Notes: generated by a model not told the origin, from the sequence alone. A stretch of 55,840 nt of DNA from Pseudobutyrivibrio ruminis (GCA_015057315.1 SVER01000021.1:1-55840); one strand, 5' to 3'; shown: positions 42,463 through 51,819, counted from the first letter of the stretch. Translations and numbers: made by a program.

Positions 42463-43551
42463 ATGCTAAAACAAAGAGTTATGAAACACACATGGTTAAA
42501 AGATTTTCGAGCACTAGTTGTAGTTGCTTTATGTGCTTTAATGCTAGCATCTTCAAGTGATGCCACACTAATCGCAGAAGCAAAAGGCAGTCCTACTTTA
42601 TCATACTGGACTGATACAGCTCCTGCAAAGACACAGCTACAAAGCTATATGGCACAGATTACAGATAAAAACAGTCAGTATTACATACCTGTCTCAGACA
42701 GAATAGCTGTATTTGACTTAGATGGAACTTTATGTTGCGAAACTGACCCTGTATATTTTGACCATGAACTATTAGTATACAGAGTCTTTGGTGATCCTAC
42801 ATATAAAGATAAAGCAAGTGATTTTGAAAAGGCTGTTGCTGCTAAGGTCTTAGATTTTGCTAACACAGGCACTTATCCAGAGGAACTTAGCAACGAACAT
42901 GGTCAGGCTGTTGCATCTGCATTTGCAGGAATGACAGTTGATGAATTCCTCAACTATGTAAAAGCCTTTGGAAATACTCCAATGAATGGCTACAATGGTA
43001 TGAAAAAGGGTGATGCATTCTATCAGCCAATGATACAGATTATTAACTATTTACAGCAAAATGATTTTACTGTCTATGTAGTTTCTGGAACAGACAGATT
43101 AATATTAAGAGGCCTTGTTGATGGCAAACTACCTGTTCCACCAAGACAAATAATTGGTTCTGACGAATCTATTGTTGCCAAGAATCAAAACGGGGAAGAG
43201 GGCCTAACCTATCAATTCAAGGACAATGATTCCCTGGTTCTAGGAGGCAATTTTATAATTAAGAATCTTAAAATGAATAAAGTAGCTGTTATCTCCCAGG
43301 AAATAGGCCAACAGCCTGTCCTTTCCTTCGGTAATAGCTCTGGTGATTACAGTATGGCAAAATATGTTACCACCAATAATAAGTATAAGAGCCTTGCTTT
43401 CATGCTATGCTGCGATGATACTGTAAGAGAGAATGGTAAGACCTCTGCCGCTGAAAAAATGTACAAAAAATGTGCCGAAAGCGGTTGGATTCCAGTTTCA
43501 ATGAAAAACGATTGGACAACAATCTACGGTCCTGGTGTTTCTAAAAAATAA
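42463..43551 (+). CDS. Exported HAD-superfamily phosphatase
   Basis: 362 residues. A hydrophobic segment at about 20-38 (LVVVALCALMLASSS) acts as signal or anchor. HAD motifs: I IAVFDLDGTLCCETDP (nucleophile DLD), II TVYVVSGTDRLILRG, III Lys in region AVISQEIGQ and IV LSFGNSSGDYSMAKYV. The insertion between motifs I and II suggests an acid phosphatase of small substrates. AGGAGG precedes ATG. It lies divergent to the SpoIIE gene and just before the cNMP-binding protein gene. Confidence 0.87.
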   Translation: MLKQRVMKHTWLKDFRALVVVALCALMLASSSDATLIAEAKGSPTLSYWTDTAPAKTQLQSYMAQITDKNSQYYIPVSDRIAVFDLDGTLCCETDPVYFDHELLVYRVFGDPTYKDKASDFEKAVAAKVLDFANTGTYPEELSNEHGQAVASAFAGMTVDEFLNYVKAFGNTPMNGYNGMKKGDAFYQPMIQIINYLQQNDFTVYVVSGTDRLILRGLVDGKLPVPPRQIIGSDESIVAKNQNGEEGLTYQFKDNDSLVLGGNFIIKNLKMNKVAVISQEIGQQPVLSFGNSSGDYSMAKYVTTNNKYKSLAFMLCCDDTVRENGKTSAAEKMYKKCAESGWIPVSMKNDWTTIYGPGVSKK

Positions 43552-43613
43552 TTATCATCAATAGATTATTTGATTTTGGTGCTTGCTAAAATACTTTTAT
43601 AGGAGGCTACGAC

Positions 43614-44198
43614 ATGAGTAATATTTTTGACGATAAAAGTATTTATAATCGAAATAAAATATACGAAATTCCCCCAGACACTATGATTCTAAGGGAAGGA
43701 GAAATCAACTTAGATATGTACAAGATTGTGTCTGGACATGTGGAAATGTACACAGGTTATGGCACTCCCAATGAAGTATTAATCGGTCTGCTAGGTCCTG
43801 GTACATGTTTCGGAGAATTTGGAATACTGACAGGTCAGCCCGCAATTTACACTATAATTACATATTCAAAAACTCAGATTCTTCGTGTTACTGAAGGTCT
43901 AATGGGTGATTTTATCCAGGAAAATAAAGATGATATTCTTCAGATTATGCAAAACATGGCCACCAATATGACTAGAATGCAGCATCAAATCAATCAGCTA
44001 AGCCGTGAGCTTGAAGAAATAAATGAAAATAGGACTGAAAGAGCAACATCTAACACTAACAATAGTAACGTGATAGAAATATTAAGAAGTGACAATCTTC
44101 AAAAGGATAACCTTCGTAACTATGCTTTAAATACTCCTGAAAAACAAATGCGTGAAAAAGGGATGCATTTCATAGGAAAAAGAAAAAACAATAACTAA
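43614..44198 (+). CDS. Cyclic-nucleotide-binding-domain protein without DNA-binding domain
   Basis: 194 residues. Residues about 12-125 are a Crp-type effector domain: PPDTMILREGEINLDMYKI, IGLLGPGTCFGEFGILTGQPA and a phosphate-cassette position (GEFGIL...PAIYT) that lacks the classic Arg, so it may not bind cAMP. A coiled coil follows (MTRMQHQINQLSRELEEIN), then a polar tail. No helix-turn-helix is present. GGAGG precedes ATG; it is probably co-transcribed with the HAD phosphatase. Confidence 0.82.
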   Translation: MSNIFDDKSIYNRNKIYEIPPDTMILREGEINLDMYKIVSGHVEMYTGYGTPNEVLIGLLGPGTCFGEFGILTGQPAIYTIITYSKTQILRVTEGLMGDFIQENKDDILQIMQNMATNMTRMQHQINQLSRELEEINENRTERATSNTNNSNVIEILRSDNLQKDNLRNYALNTPEKQMREKGMHFIGKRKNNN

Positions 44199-44201
44199 CA
44201 A

Positions 44202-44238
44202 AAGCCAGCTCATTTTACTTTGAGCTGGCTTATTTTTT
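44202..44238. terminator. Bidirectional terminator
   Basis: AAGCCAGCTCA (44202-44212) pairs perfectly with TGAGCTGGCTT (44221-44231), followed on the plus strand by ATTTTTT. It serves the convergent genes on both sides. Confidence 0.9.
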
Positions 44239-44243
44239 GTGTA

Positions 44244-45740
44244 TCAAGTTTTTTTAATCCTTTTTTTGCTTGAAGAAATTGCATCCGCCGGGCATACTAA
44301 TCGACATAAATGACAACCAACGCATTTACTTCCATCCAGCTTTGGTACTCTATTGTCAAATTTAATTGCCTGATGTCCACCATCATCGCAAGAGATAACA
44401 CATCTTCCACAGCCAATGCATTTTTCCAAATCAAACTTAGGGAAAAGCACTGTATCACGCTCTAGCACATCAGTTGTATCACTAACAGAATCCAATCCAG
44501 CGCCAATTATATCCTTCACAGAATCGAATCCCATCTGTGCCAAATAATAATTAAGACCAGATTTTAAGTCATCTATAATTCGATATCCATATTGCATAAC
44601 AGCGGTTGTAATTTGTATTGAACCTGCACCCATTAGTATGAACTCTAGTGCATCCTTCCAGGTCTCAATTCCACCCATGCCAGAAATATGCATTCCTTTT
44701 AGGTTTGCGTTTTGACCTAATTCAGCTATAAATCTAAGAGCTATAGGCTTAACTGCATTTCCACTATATCCGCCAATGGCAGACTGCCCCTTTACTGCAG
44801 GGGCTGAAACGTATGTAAGTGGATTGACTCCAACTATACTTTTAATGGTATTAATAGCAGCAATTCCATCTGCACCGCCTCTTAATGCTGCCTCTGCCGC
44901 TTCCGACATAGTAGCAACATTAGGTGTAAGCTTTGCCAAAACAGGAATAGTCGTGCTTCGTTTAGCGGCTCTTGTGAATCTTTCCACCAGTTCAGGAACC
45001 TGGCCTATATCAGAGCCCAGTCCATCCTCTTGCATATTAGGACATGAAAAGTTAAGCTCAATAGCATCTGCTCCGTTTTCCTCACATAACTTCGCCAACG
45101 ACTCCCACTCGGCCTCATCTTTTCCCATAATGGATGCCAGTATAAATTTAGATGGATAATTCTTTTTCAAATCCCTAAATATCTTCATATTCTCAGCTAC
45201 ACTGTGATCAGAAAGCTGTTCTATATTTTTAAATCCAATGATATTACCATTGTCACCCTTTATTGCTGAAAACCTTGGGGAAGCTTCGTGAATATCCAAA
45301 GAGCATACTGTTTTAAAACATGCTCCTGCCCATCCTGCTTCAAAAGCCCTGGCGCACATATCATAGGTTGATGCAACTACCGATGAAGATAGAAGGAATG
45401 GATTTTCAAGTGGCACCCCACATATATCACACTTTAATCTATGCTCATCTTCTGGTAGTTCTATTTCAGTTTTGCTACGTATATCCCAGGCAAGAGATGT
45501 TATTAGCTGCTTTATTGGCACCTTTGATTTACTAATGCACATGCCTTCGCAATCAGCATGACAATTCATACAGGGATTTCCCTCTGGTATTTTAAGAGAT
45601 GCCACGTCCGCATTATCAAACCAGATACTTCTAAGGGCATCCCCAGGTCGTACTAAATTACAAGCTTTGTTGCATGGAGCATCCTTGCATAATAAACAGG
45701 AAATCATTTCTTTTCTACCAGGAACTAAACCTATAATCAT
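44244..45740 (-). CDS. preA: NAD-dependent dihydropyrimidine dehydrogenase PreA-like protein
   Basis: 498 residues. Unlike the usual PreA of about 410 residues, it carries an extra N-terminal Cys-rich segment (CLLCKDAPCNKAC, NPCMNCHADCEGMC), like the N-terminal iron-sulphur region of the PreT subunit. The central FMN barrel has LENPFLLSSSVVASTYDMC, ELNFSCPNM and GMHISGMGGIETW. The C-terminus has two 4Fe-4S sites: CIGCGRCVISCDDGGHQ and CVGCHLCRLVCP. It should reduce uracil or thymine, but no separate PreT flavin subunit is visible here. GAGGTGCTCT precedes the ATG at 45740. Confidence 0.88.
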   Translation of the reverse strand: MIIGLVPGRKEMISCLLCKDAPCNKACNLVRPGDALRSIWFDNADVASLKIPEGNPCMNCHADCEGMCISKSKVPIKQLITSLAWDIRSKTEIELPEDEHRLKCDICGVPLENPFLLSSSVVASTYDMCARAFEAGWAGACFKTVCSLDIHEASPRFSAIKGDNGNIIGFKNIEQLSDHSVAENMKIFRDLKKNYPSKFILASIMGKDEAEWESLAKLCEENGADAIELNFSCPNMQEDGLGSDIGQVPELVERFTRAAKRSTTIPVLAKLTPNVATMSEAAEAALRGGADGIAAINTIKSIVGVNPLTYVSAPAVKGQSAIGGYSGNAVKPIALRFIAELGQNANLKGMHISGMGGIETWKDALEFILMGAGSIQITTAVMQYGYRIIDDLKSGLNYYLAQMGFDSVKDIIGAGLDSVSDTTDVLERDTVLFPKFDLEKCIGCGRCVISCDDGGHQAIKFDNRVPKLDGSKCVGCHLCRLVCPADAISSSKKRIKKT

Positions 45741-45785
45741 AGAGCACCTCTTTCCTTAAACAATCACAGTTAACTACACTTTGCC

Positions 45786-48700
45786 TTAATCTCCTAACAG
45801 TTTTTCTAGAGTTTCAAATAACAACTGAGGCTCAACAGGCTTGCTTAGATGAGCATTCATTCCAGCCTGCAGACTCTGCTGTACATCTTCATCAAAAGCA
45901 TTTGCCGTAAGAGCAATAATCGGAATAGTTGCGGAATCCGATCTTCCTGCTGTACGAATATGCTTTGTTGCTGTCAATCCATCCATCTCAGGCATTCTTA
46001 TATCCATAAGCATTACATCATAGTAACCTTCTGGCTTGGATTCGTAATAGTTTAGTACTTCCTTTCCATTTACAGCATGATCCACTTCCAACTTTTTCAT
46101 AGATAGTATTTTCATCATTATCTGAGCATTTATTGCAACATCCTCAGCTAGAAGTACTTTTTTGCCTTCAAGGCTCACACTGTTATTTCCACCTGACAAG
46201 GTTCTATTTTTCTTCTCCAGAACATCTTTAAATTCATTTATAAGATTTTCTGTAAAAAGAGGTTTAGATATAAAGCTATCCACACCAGCTTCCTTGGCCT
46301 CATCATAAATGTCATCCCAGTTGTAGGCTGTAAGTATAATTACTGCTGTATCTTTGCCAATAACAGAACGTATCTGCTTTGTTGTCTCTACCCCATCCAT
46401 TTCTGGCATTTGCCAGTCTACTATTATCAAATTGTATGGGTCTTGGCGAGCTTCAGCCAGCTTTACCAGCTCTATGGCCTCCTGTCCAGATGTACTGGTT
46501 TCAGCTATAATTCCAGCCTGTGACATTACAAGCTTAGCCTGATTGCATGCAAGTGGATCATCATCAACAACAAGGACTTTTAAATCCTGCACAGATATAT
46601 CCAGTGAATCCTTATCTTCCACATGAATCCTATCTGATTCCTTTAGTGTAATATTCACTGTAAAGGTGGTTCCCACATTTTTCTCACTCTCTACAGATAT
46701 TTCACCATTCATCATTTCCACGATGCTCTTTGTTATCGCCATTCCCAGTCCAGAGCTACCATATTTATTTGTAGCGCCTGCATCTTCCTGACTAAAGCTG
46801 TCAAACAACCTTGGAATATACTCTTTACTCATGCCTATTCCTGTATCACTGATTTTGAATTGCAGGGCTGCTCTTCCATCAAATCCGCTTATTTTTTCAA
46901 CTATCAGTTCAACCTTTCCGCCTTTAGGTGTAAACTTAACAGCATTTCCTAATATATTAATAAGTACCTGTCTAAGCTTAACGCTATCACCTATGTAATA
47001 ATCATTAAGATGTCCCTTTATACGGCAATTGTACTCAAGCCCCTTTTCCTGACATTGTCCACTAAAAATAACATTTATTTGCTCTAATACCTTAGAAAAA
47101 GCAAATTCTTCATTTTTCAGTGACATTCTTCCAGACTCAATCCTTGACATATCCAAGATATCATTAATTAGACTAAGTAGATGCTGTGCGCTACTGCCAA
47201 TCTTCTCAAGATAATCCTTAGTAGTATCTGATATATCAGGCTCATTCAAGGCAAGTGTATCCAAACCTATAATTGCGTTCATAGGGGTTCTTATCTCATG
47301 ACTCATACTTGACAAGAATGTTGTCTTTGCCTTACTTGCAGCTTCCGCAGTCTTTAAGGCATCTGAAAGAGCTTGATTTTTTGCAAGGGACTCTCGCATC
47401 TCTTCATCAATATCTGTAAATCCAACTCCCACTGCATTGATTTCTTCACTCTCTTCTGCCCCTATGCCTTTAACATCAGCCATTCTGAGCATTTCATAGC
47501 TTTCCACCCCATTCTTGATTTTCATATAACGAAAGGCAATGATGTCATTATTCTTTAATGCAGTTCTTATATTTTCGGGCTTGATAAATTCTAAGAATTG
47601 CTCTTTATAATTTTCTGCAACATAATTCTTTGCATATTCTGTAAAAGCATCTGAAAAAACAAAGTCATCCCCTTTTCCAACATCATCCTCAGCATCATTT
47701 CTAAAACAGGTGGCTGTATTTTTATCCAGATTAACGTAATATACACTTCTGTAATCTGAGGCCAGGGCGTTAACCATTTTATCTAGCCTAGCCCTCTTTT
47801 TCTCCTGCTCTAATAATTCATCTTGAAGAGCTATTCTTTCTTCAAGCTCTTGCTGCATTAACTCAGATGTTTCACGTTCCATGGCAAGTTTTGTATTTTT
47901 CTTTGTTTGCAAAAACAGTGTAATAAATACTGCAGTAAGCACAAATGTAATTATTATTGCCATTGCAAGACTTCTAATTATGATGCCTTCAGATATTGCA
48001 TCAATCTGTCCGCTGATTACACTTTCCCTGATTAAATATGTAAGCATCCAATCAGTTCTATGAACTGGGACATAATACATTGTTTCTTTAATATTGTTAT
48101 ATGTAAAAGAAACTACGCCTGTATTTCCCTTGCTAAAATCATCTTTTACAGTTTCCACATTATAGTCATTCTCAAACTTTGCCTTATTCAATGCCACCAA
48201 TAAATTGTCCTCGCTAGCAAGGCCGCCAAGTACTGTATTCGTAAGAGAATAACCATCTGTTGTGTATAAATTACAAAATGTCGTATTGTTAGAGCCTGAT
48301 TGAAGAGATATATTTTCAAGCATACTCTCCATATCTATTTCCATAAAGCAAGCAACCAAAAAATGTCCCTGGTATGGTAATCTATCCGTAGGGTTTACAA
48401 TAACAACCTTAGTATTTTCTCCTTTAGCATTTTTCAATGATATTTCAGGCTCAGTTAAAGCAGCATAATCAAAATCATACTCCTCTATGTCTGTCCTTGT
48501 TCCCGTGGATGTATAAATCACTCCATCTTCATCCACAAAAGCAAATTTTTCCAGACCATAGAGCTGTTTCATTCTAAGCTGATATGCCTGCAATTTTTCT
48601 ACACTGCTCAAATCATCAGGTGTTATCAATCCAATAGCAACATCCAAATCACTAATATAATCGTTTAATGTAGAAGCCACCACCTGTTCTCTTCTTCCAG

Positions 48701-48863
48701 CCAGCTCCTCCAAATACAAAAGGCTTACATTCCTAACAGCTTTTTCAGTGTCTTTACTTGCACTAGAACCTGTCCATATAGTTCCAAACACCAGTATCAT
48801 TAACACAATAATACTGCCGCCTATTACCATACTCATGATTTTTCTGCTGTTTGCTCGCTTCAT
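45786..48863 (-). CDS. Hybrid sensor histidine kinase with two receiver domains
   Basis: 1025 residues. Membrane helices near 11-30 and 295-318 bracket an extracellular Cache-like sensor (about 35-290). A coiled coil (330-360) and PAS-like region (360-490) follow. HisKA FLSSMSHEIRTPMNAIIG has the phospho-His H522; HATPase has NAVKFTPKG, DTGIGM and GSSGLGMAI. REC1 (762-885) has VDDD at 766-769 and phospho-Asp D816 in IIVDWQMPEMDG; REC2 (902-1022) has D954 in LMDIRMPEMDG. No Hpt or DNA-binding domain is present, so signal must pass to another protein. AAAAGGAG precedes ATG. Confidence 0.95.
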   Translation of the reverse strand: MKRANSRKIMSMVIGGSIIVLMILVFGTIWTGSSASKDTEKAVRNVSLLYLEELAGRREQVVASTLNDYISDLDVAIGLITPDDLSSVEKLQAYQLRMKQLYGLEKFAFVDEDGVIYTSTGTRTDIEEYDFDYAALTEPEISLKNAKGENTKVVIVNPTDRLPYQGHFLVACFMEIDMESMLENISLQSGSNNTTFCNLYTTDGYSLTNTVLGGLASEDNLLVALNKAKFENDYNVETVKDDFSKGNTGVVSFTYNNIKETMYYVPVHRTDWMLTYLIRESVISGQIDAISEGIIIRSLAMAIIITFVLTAVFITLFLQTKKNTKLAMERETSELMQQELEERIALQDELLEQEKKRARLDKMVNALASDYRSVYYVNLDKNTATCFRNDAEDDVGKGDDFVFSDAFTEYAKNYVAENYKEQFLEFIKPENIRTALKNNDIIAFRYMKIKNGVESYEMLRMADVKGIGAEESEEINAVGVGFTDIDEEMRESLAKNQALSDALKTAEAASKAKTTFLSSMSHEIRTPMNAIIGLDTLALNEPDISDTTKDYLEKIGSSAQHLLSLINDILDMSRIESGRMSLKNEEFAFSKVLEQINVIFSGQCQEKGLEYNCRIKGHLNDYYIGDSVKLRQVLINILGNAVKFTPKGGKVELIVEKISGFDGRAALQFKISDTGIGMSKEYIPRLFDSFSQEDAGATNKYGSSGLGMAITKSIVEMMNGEISVESEKNVGTTFTVNITLKESDRIHVEDKDSLDISVQDLKVLVVDDDPLACNQAKLVMSQAGIIAETSTSGQEAIELVKLAEARQDPYNLIIVDWQMPEMDGVETTKQIRSVIGKDTAVIILTAYNWDDIYDEAKEAGVDSFISKPLFTENLINEFKDVLEKKNRTLSGGNNSVSLEGKKVLLAEDVAINAQIMMKILSMKKLEVDHAVNGKEVLNYYESKPEGYYDVMLMDIRMPEMDGLTATKHIRTAGRSDSATIPIIALTANAFDEDVQQSLQAGMNAHLSKPVEPQLLFETLEKLLGD

Positions 48864-49026
48864 ACTAACACTCCTTTTAGCTATGCAGCTTGTTTAGCAT
48901 ATATACTTGCTCAAGCTTATATCCATTATGGTGCAATGAGCTCAATACATTGTCCGCCTTTGCATCAACATCATGTAAAGACATTTTACTAGACAATTGT
49001 TATCAACCTGTGACTGATTACCTATC

Positions 49027-49060
49027 TGTGACACTTGTGTGACAAAACGAATGCTAGGAT
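49027..49060 (+). promoter_or_regulatory. Direct-repeat box B upstream of the 49103 lipoprotein
   Basis: Plus strand: TGTGACA (49027-49033), four bases, TGTGACA (49038-49044), ten bases, -10-like TAGGAT (49055-49060). A further half-site TGTGACT lies at 49009. It faces the only plus-strand gene of the set, so box orientation follows gene orientation. Confidence 0.8.
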
Positions 49061-49102
49061 ATAAACAGTGCAAAAGAGCGTATAATGAAAGGGGAATATA
49101 AA

Positions 49103-49564
49103 ATGAAAAATAACAGAGTGGTTTCAAATTTTGTATTGGCCGGGCTTGTAATCACCAGTACCATGGCAATTTTCATGGGATGTGCCAGAACCTCTAACAG
49201 TAGTGAAGAACCAAAGACTTTTATAGATGTAACAGAAGATGGAAAAAAAGTAACAGCTTTCTTTAATGAAACCTGCAAAGGCACCGCTGGTGGAAGCGGC
49301 ATTTCAATCAACGATAACGAATATCTTGTAATTGACAGTCAAATCACAGCAGGCGCTGTTCAAGTTAAAGTTGTTTCTGGCGGGGATAATATTAATGAAG
49401 TTCCCCCTGCGGATAAACCAGCTACTATAGAATATGAATTTGACAGTATCGGAATTACGGAATATTACGAAATACCCGCCGGTAACTACATGGTTACAGT
49501 TAATACTACTGATAAAGCCACAGGCTCAATCACTTGCTCTGTAGTGGATAGACCAAAAGAATAA
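49103..49564 (+). CDS. Small putative lipoprotein
   Basis: 153 residues from ATG at 49103 (AAAGGGG upstream). Lipobox MAIFMGCARTS follows a hydrophobic segment. The exported part has beta-strand character: KTFIDVTEDGKKVTAFFNE, GISINDNEYLVIDSQITAG, EYYEIPAGNYMVTVNTTD. No known family. It is expressed alone, between box B and a terminator, and shares its regulatory box with the nearby signalling genes. Confidence 0.8.
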   Translation: MKNNRVVSNFVLAGLVITSTMAIFMGCARTSNSSEEPKTFIDVTEDGKKVTAFFNETCKGTAGGSGISINDNEYLVIDSQITAGAVQVKVVSGGDNINEVPPADKPATIEYEFDSIGITEYYEIPAGNYMVTVNTTDKATGSITCSVVDRPKE

Positions 49565-49572
49565 TAGGTAAA

Positions 49573-49612
49573 AAAAAGACCCACATCCTCATTAGAATGT
49601 GGGCTCTTTTTT
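49573..49612. terminator. Bidirectional terminator
   Basis: CCCACAT (49580-49586) and ATGTGGG (49597-49603), then CTCTTTTTT; A-run on the other side. It separates the convergent lipoprotein and STAS genes. Confidence 0.88.
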
Positions 49613-49613
49613 A

Positions 49614-49913
49614 CTACTCGATTGTAAGAATATCTGAAAAGCCTGTCACATCAAATATTTCCATAACTTCTTCAGATACATTTTTGATAACCATTTTTCC
49701 CTGCTTGTTCATTGTCTTCTGTGTTGACAATAATACTCTTAATCCTGCACTTGAAATATATTCCAGATTTGCAAAATCAAAGGAGATATCCTTAAGCTCA
49801 GATATATTACCGTTAACCGCCTCCTCTAACTGAGGTGCTGTAGAAGTATCTAATCTCCCCTCAAGTGCATAAACGGCCTTTTCTCCATCTTTTAAAATAT
49901 TAATATTAAGCAT
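49614..49913 (-). CDS. STAS-domain anti-sigma factor antagonist
   Basis: 99 residues, the SpoIIAA/RsbV type. KAVYALEGRLDTSTAPQLEEA, ISFDFANLEYISSAGLRVLLSTQ with the phosphorylatable Ser in ISSAG, and NVSEEVMEIFDVTGF. It would be phosphorylated by an RsbW-like kinase and dephosphorylated by a SpoIIE phosphatase. GGAGGAG precedes ATG, three bases after the duplicated-domain gene. Confidence 0.92.
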   Translation of the reverse strand: MLNINILKDGEKAVYALEGRLDTSTAPQLEEAVNGNISELKDISFDFANLEYISSAGLRVLLSTQKTMNKQGKMVIKNVSEEVMEIFDVTGFSDILTIE

Positions 49914-49916
49914 GTT

Positions 49917-51131
49917 TCACTCCTCCTTCAATTTATAAATCATTGTGATTTGTACTTTATCCTTGTCTACTCCTACTATTACATCATCTGCTATATTAGC
50001 CACAATAGATTTTTCCAATTCATCCCATGCTGCTAGCATTCCCTCATTGGAAGCTTTGCCCTCCTCAAGAGATTGCTTGTAATCATTCATAGACCACACC
50101 ATACCAGAAAATGCAACTGGATTTGTTGCAAGACCTATATCGCTATATACTCCCAGTCCAGCATAATTTACAGGAATTCCATTATATTGCTGATTAAGCT
50201 TCATTACTGATTCATAATTAAGGATGCTTGTTTCTATAATATCCTTAATCTTGCCCATAAAGCCCCTAGCCAAGCTGTTATTTCCTGTACTAGATACAGA
50301 AAGCAAATCTACTTTTGTTTCTGCATCAATCTTTGTATTTCCAATCAGCTTAACAGCGCACTGATTTTTATACTTCTCTACCCACAACAGTGCTGTAAAA
50401 GCATCCGTCATTTCTTCAAACATTCCAATAGTTTCTTCCAGCAAAAGCTTAACTCGAAGAGTATCTTTATTCTTTAGCTTAAGCTCTTCAGCACATTTAT
50501 CCACTTTTGTATAAGCCTTTTCCAAAGCATCTTCATTAGAAGCTAAGAAAATCTGGCTTGAATAAGCAAGTGGTCTGGTTGAACCGACTGTCTTAAGTGA
50601 ATTAGAAAAATCTTTGGTGACAATTATCAAAAGATTATCATTTTTTACACCAACTGCTATGTCGTCTGCAAGATTTGCTAATACTGAGCGTTCCAGATTT
50701 CCCCAGGCTTCTTCTGAGTACTTATCCTCCGCTCTCTTGCGCATCATCTCTGCTTCATATTCAGCTAAAGACCATCTTGGTTTTTTAGGTCTTATAATAA
50801 ACTCTCTAAAATCATCTATAAAAGTTCTATCTGCACTATTTTTACCAGCAGAAGAGATTGATAAAAACTCTTCACGCTTATTTTCATCTATATCTGTTTC
50901 AGTTTTTATGCAAATATGAGATATTCTACGATTTCCTTCGAACCAAATCTCAATTGGATCCTTTTCCGTCATAATAGATGACACTAATCTTATTGACTCT
51001 TCCGCCAACAAAGAAAAACGCAATGCGTCTTTGCCATTTATTTTAGCCTTCTCTTCATACTGCTCTGCAACTTGCTTGACAATTTCAAAACTTTCCTGAA
51101 AATCATCAAGCTTTATACGTTCTGATTGCAT
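49917..51131 (-). CDS. Internally duplicated, degenerate HATPase-like protein
   Basis: 404 residues made of two similar halves (about 1-213 and 214-404). Shared elements: ALRFSLLAEESIRLVSSI with TLRVKLLLEETIGMFEEM; SISSAGKNSADRTFIDDF with SVSSTGNNSLARGFMGKI; AWGNLERSVLANLADDIAVGV with AWDELEKSIVANIADDVIVGV. Each half recalls the start of an RsbW-type ATPase (Glu-rich N box), but the Asn needed for magnesium is absent and no glycine-rich ATP lid is visible. It is probably a non-catalytic partner of the adjacent kinase or STAS protein. AAGGGGAG precedes ATG. Confidence 0.75.
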   Translation of the reverse strand: MQSERIKLDDFQESFEIVKQVAEQYEEKAKINGKDALRFSLLAEESIRLVSSIMTEKDPIEIWFEGNRRISHICIKTETDIDENKREEFLSISSAGKNSADRTFIDDFREFIIRPKKPRWSLAEYEAEMMRKRAEDKYSEEAWGNLERSVLANLADDIAVGVKNDNLLIIVTKDFSNSLKTVGSTRPLAYSSQIFLASNEDALEKAYTKVDKCAEELKLKNKDTLRVKLLLEETIGMFEEMTDAFTALLWVEKYKNQCAVKLIGNTKIDAETKVDLLSVSSTGNNSLARGFMGKIKDIIETSILNYESVMKLNQQYNGIPVNYAGLGVYSDIGLATNPVAFSGMVWSMNDYKQSLEEGKASNEGMLAAWDELEKSIVANIADDVIVGVDKDKVQITMIYKLKEE

Positions 51132-51199
51132 TTAACTCCCCTTTCTATTAAATTAGTCAATTATAAGTATAACCGATTTTATACATTAAAACTGTGGTT

Positions 51200-51637
51200 T
51201 CACAATTTTTTCATCAAAGTAAGGATGTTTTTTCCATCCTTATTTTCATAGGTGATTTCGTCCATACTTTTTTTTACCATATAGATTCCTAGCCCACCTA
51301 TCTCTCTTTCTTCTACCGATAATGTAACATCTGGGTCTTTTTTTTCTAATGGATTATAAGGAATCCCTTCATCCTCAAAGGTCATGTAAACCTTTCCATC
51401 CTCAGCAACCAATGTCAAGCTCATTTGTCCACTCCCCGTATCTGGAATAATATTTCCAGATGAATCTGTCTTGGCATAGGCATAGTGTGCTATATTAACA
51501 AAAATCTCTTCTAGTGCAACGGATAATTGCATAGATTGTTTCATCCCACAACCTATCTCTTCAAGTGTCTCTTCAAGAAAGGCTGTAGCTGTATTCAGGT
51601 TTTCGATTTTTGCTTCACACTGAAATGTTTTTTTCAT
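51200..51637 (-). CDS. RsbW/SpoIIAB-like serine kinase (HATPase_c_2)
   Basis: 145 residues. N box SVALEEIFVNIAHYAY with the Glu and Asn, G1 box MTFEDEGIPYNP and the lid IGGLGIYMVKKSMDEI are all present, so ATP binding and kinase activity are expected. It is first of three genes (kinase, duplicated HATPase-like, STAS) under boxes C and G. No sigma factor gene is adjacent, so its target is open. GAGGT precedes ATG. Confidence 0.92.
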   Translation of the reverse strand: MKKTFQCEAKIENLNTATAFLEETLEEIGCGMKQSMQLSVALEEIFVNIAHYAYAKTDSSGNIIPDTGSGQMSLTLVAEDGKVYMTFEDEGIPYNPLEKKDPDVTLSVEEREIGGLGIYMVKKSMDEITYENKDGKNILTLMKKL

Positions 51638-51682
51638 CTATATACCTCACAACGCCCAGTATGCTACCTACCAGCATGAATA

Positions 51683-51716
51683 ATAGTATCATTCTATTTG
51701 TCACAAAAGTGTCACA
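51683..51716 (-). promoter_or_regulatory. Direct-repeat box C, near promoter of the RsbW operon
   Basis: Minus strand: TGTGACA (51716-51710), four bases, TGTGACA (51705-51699), ten bases, -10-like TACTAT (51688-51683). Confidence 0.82.
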
Positions 51717-51785
51717 CTAGTATCGAATCTAATATTTTGTACTTTATTTATATATTATTCACCTTGTAATTATCTCACAGTATCC

Positions 51786-51819
51786 ATTATCGCTAAACTA
51801 TTTTCACAAATGATTCACA
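51786..51819 (-). promoter_or_regulatory. Direct-repeat box G, distal promoter of the RsbW operon
   Basis: Minus strand: TGTGAAT (51819-51813), four bases, TGTGAAA (51808-51802), ten bases, -10 GATAAT (51791-51786). It lies 103 bases upstream of box C in the same direction. Confidence 0.7.
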
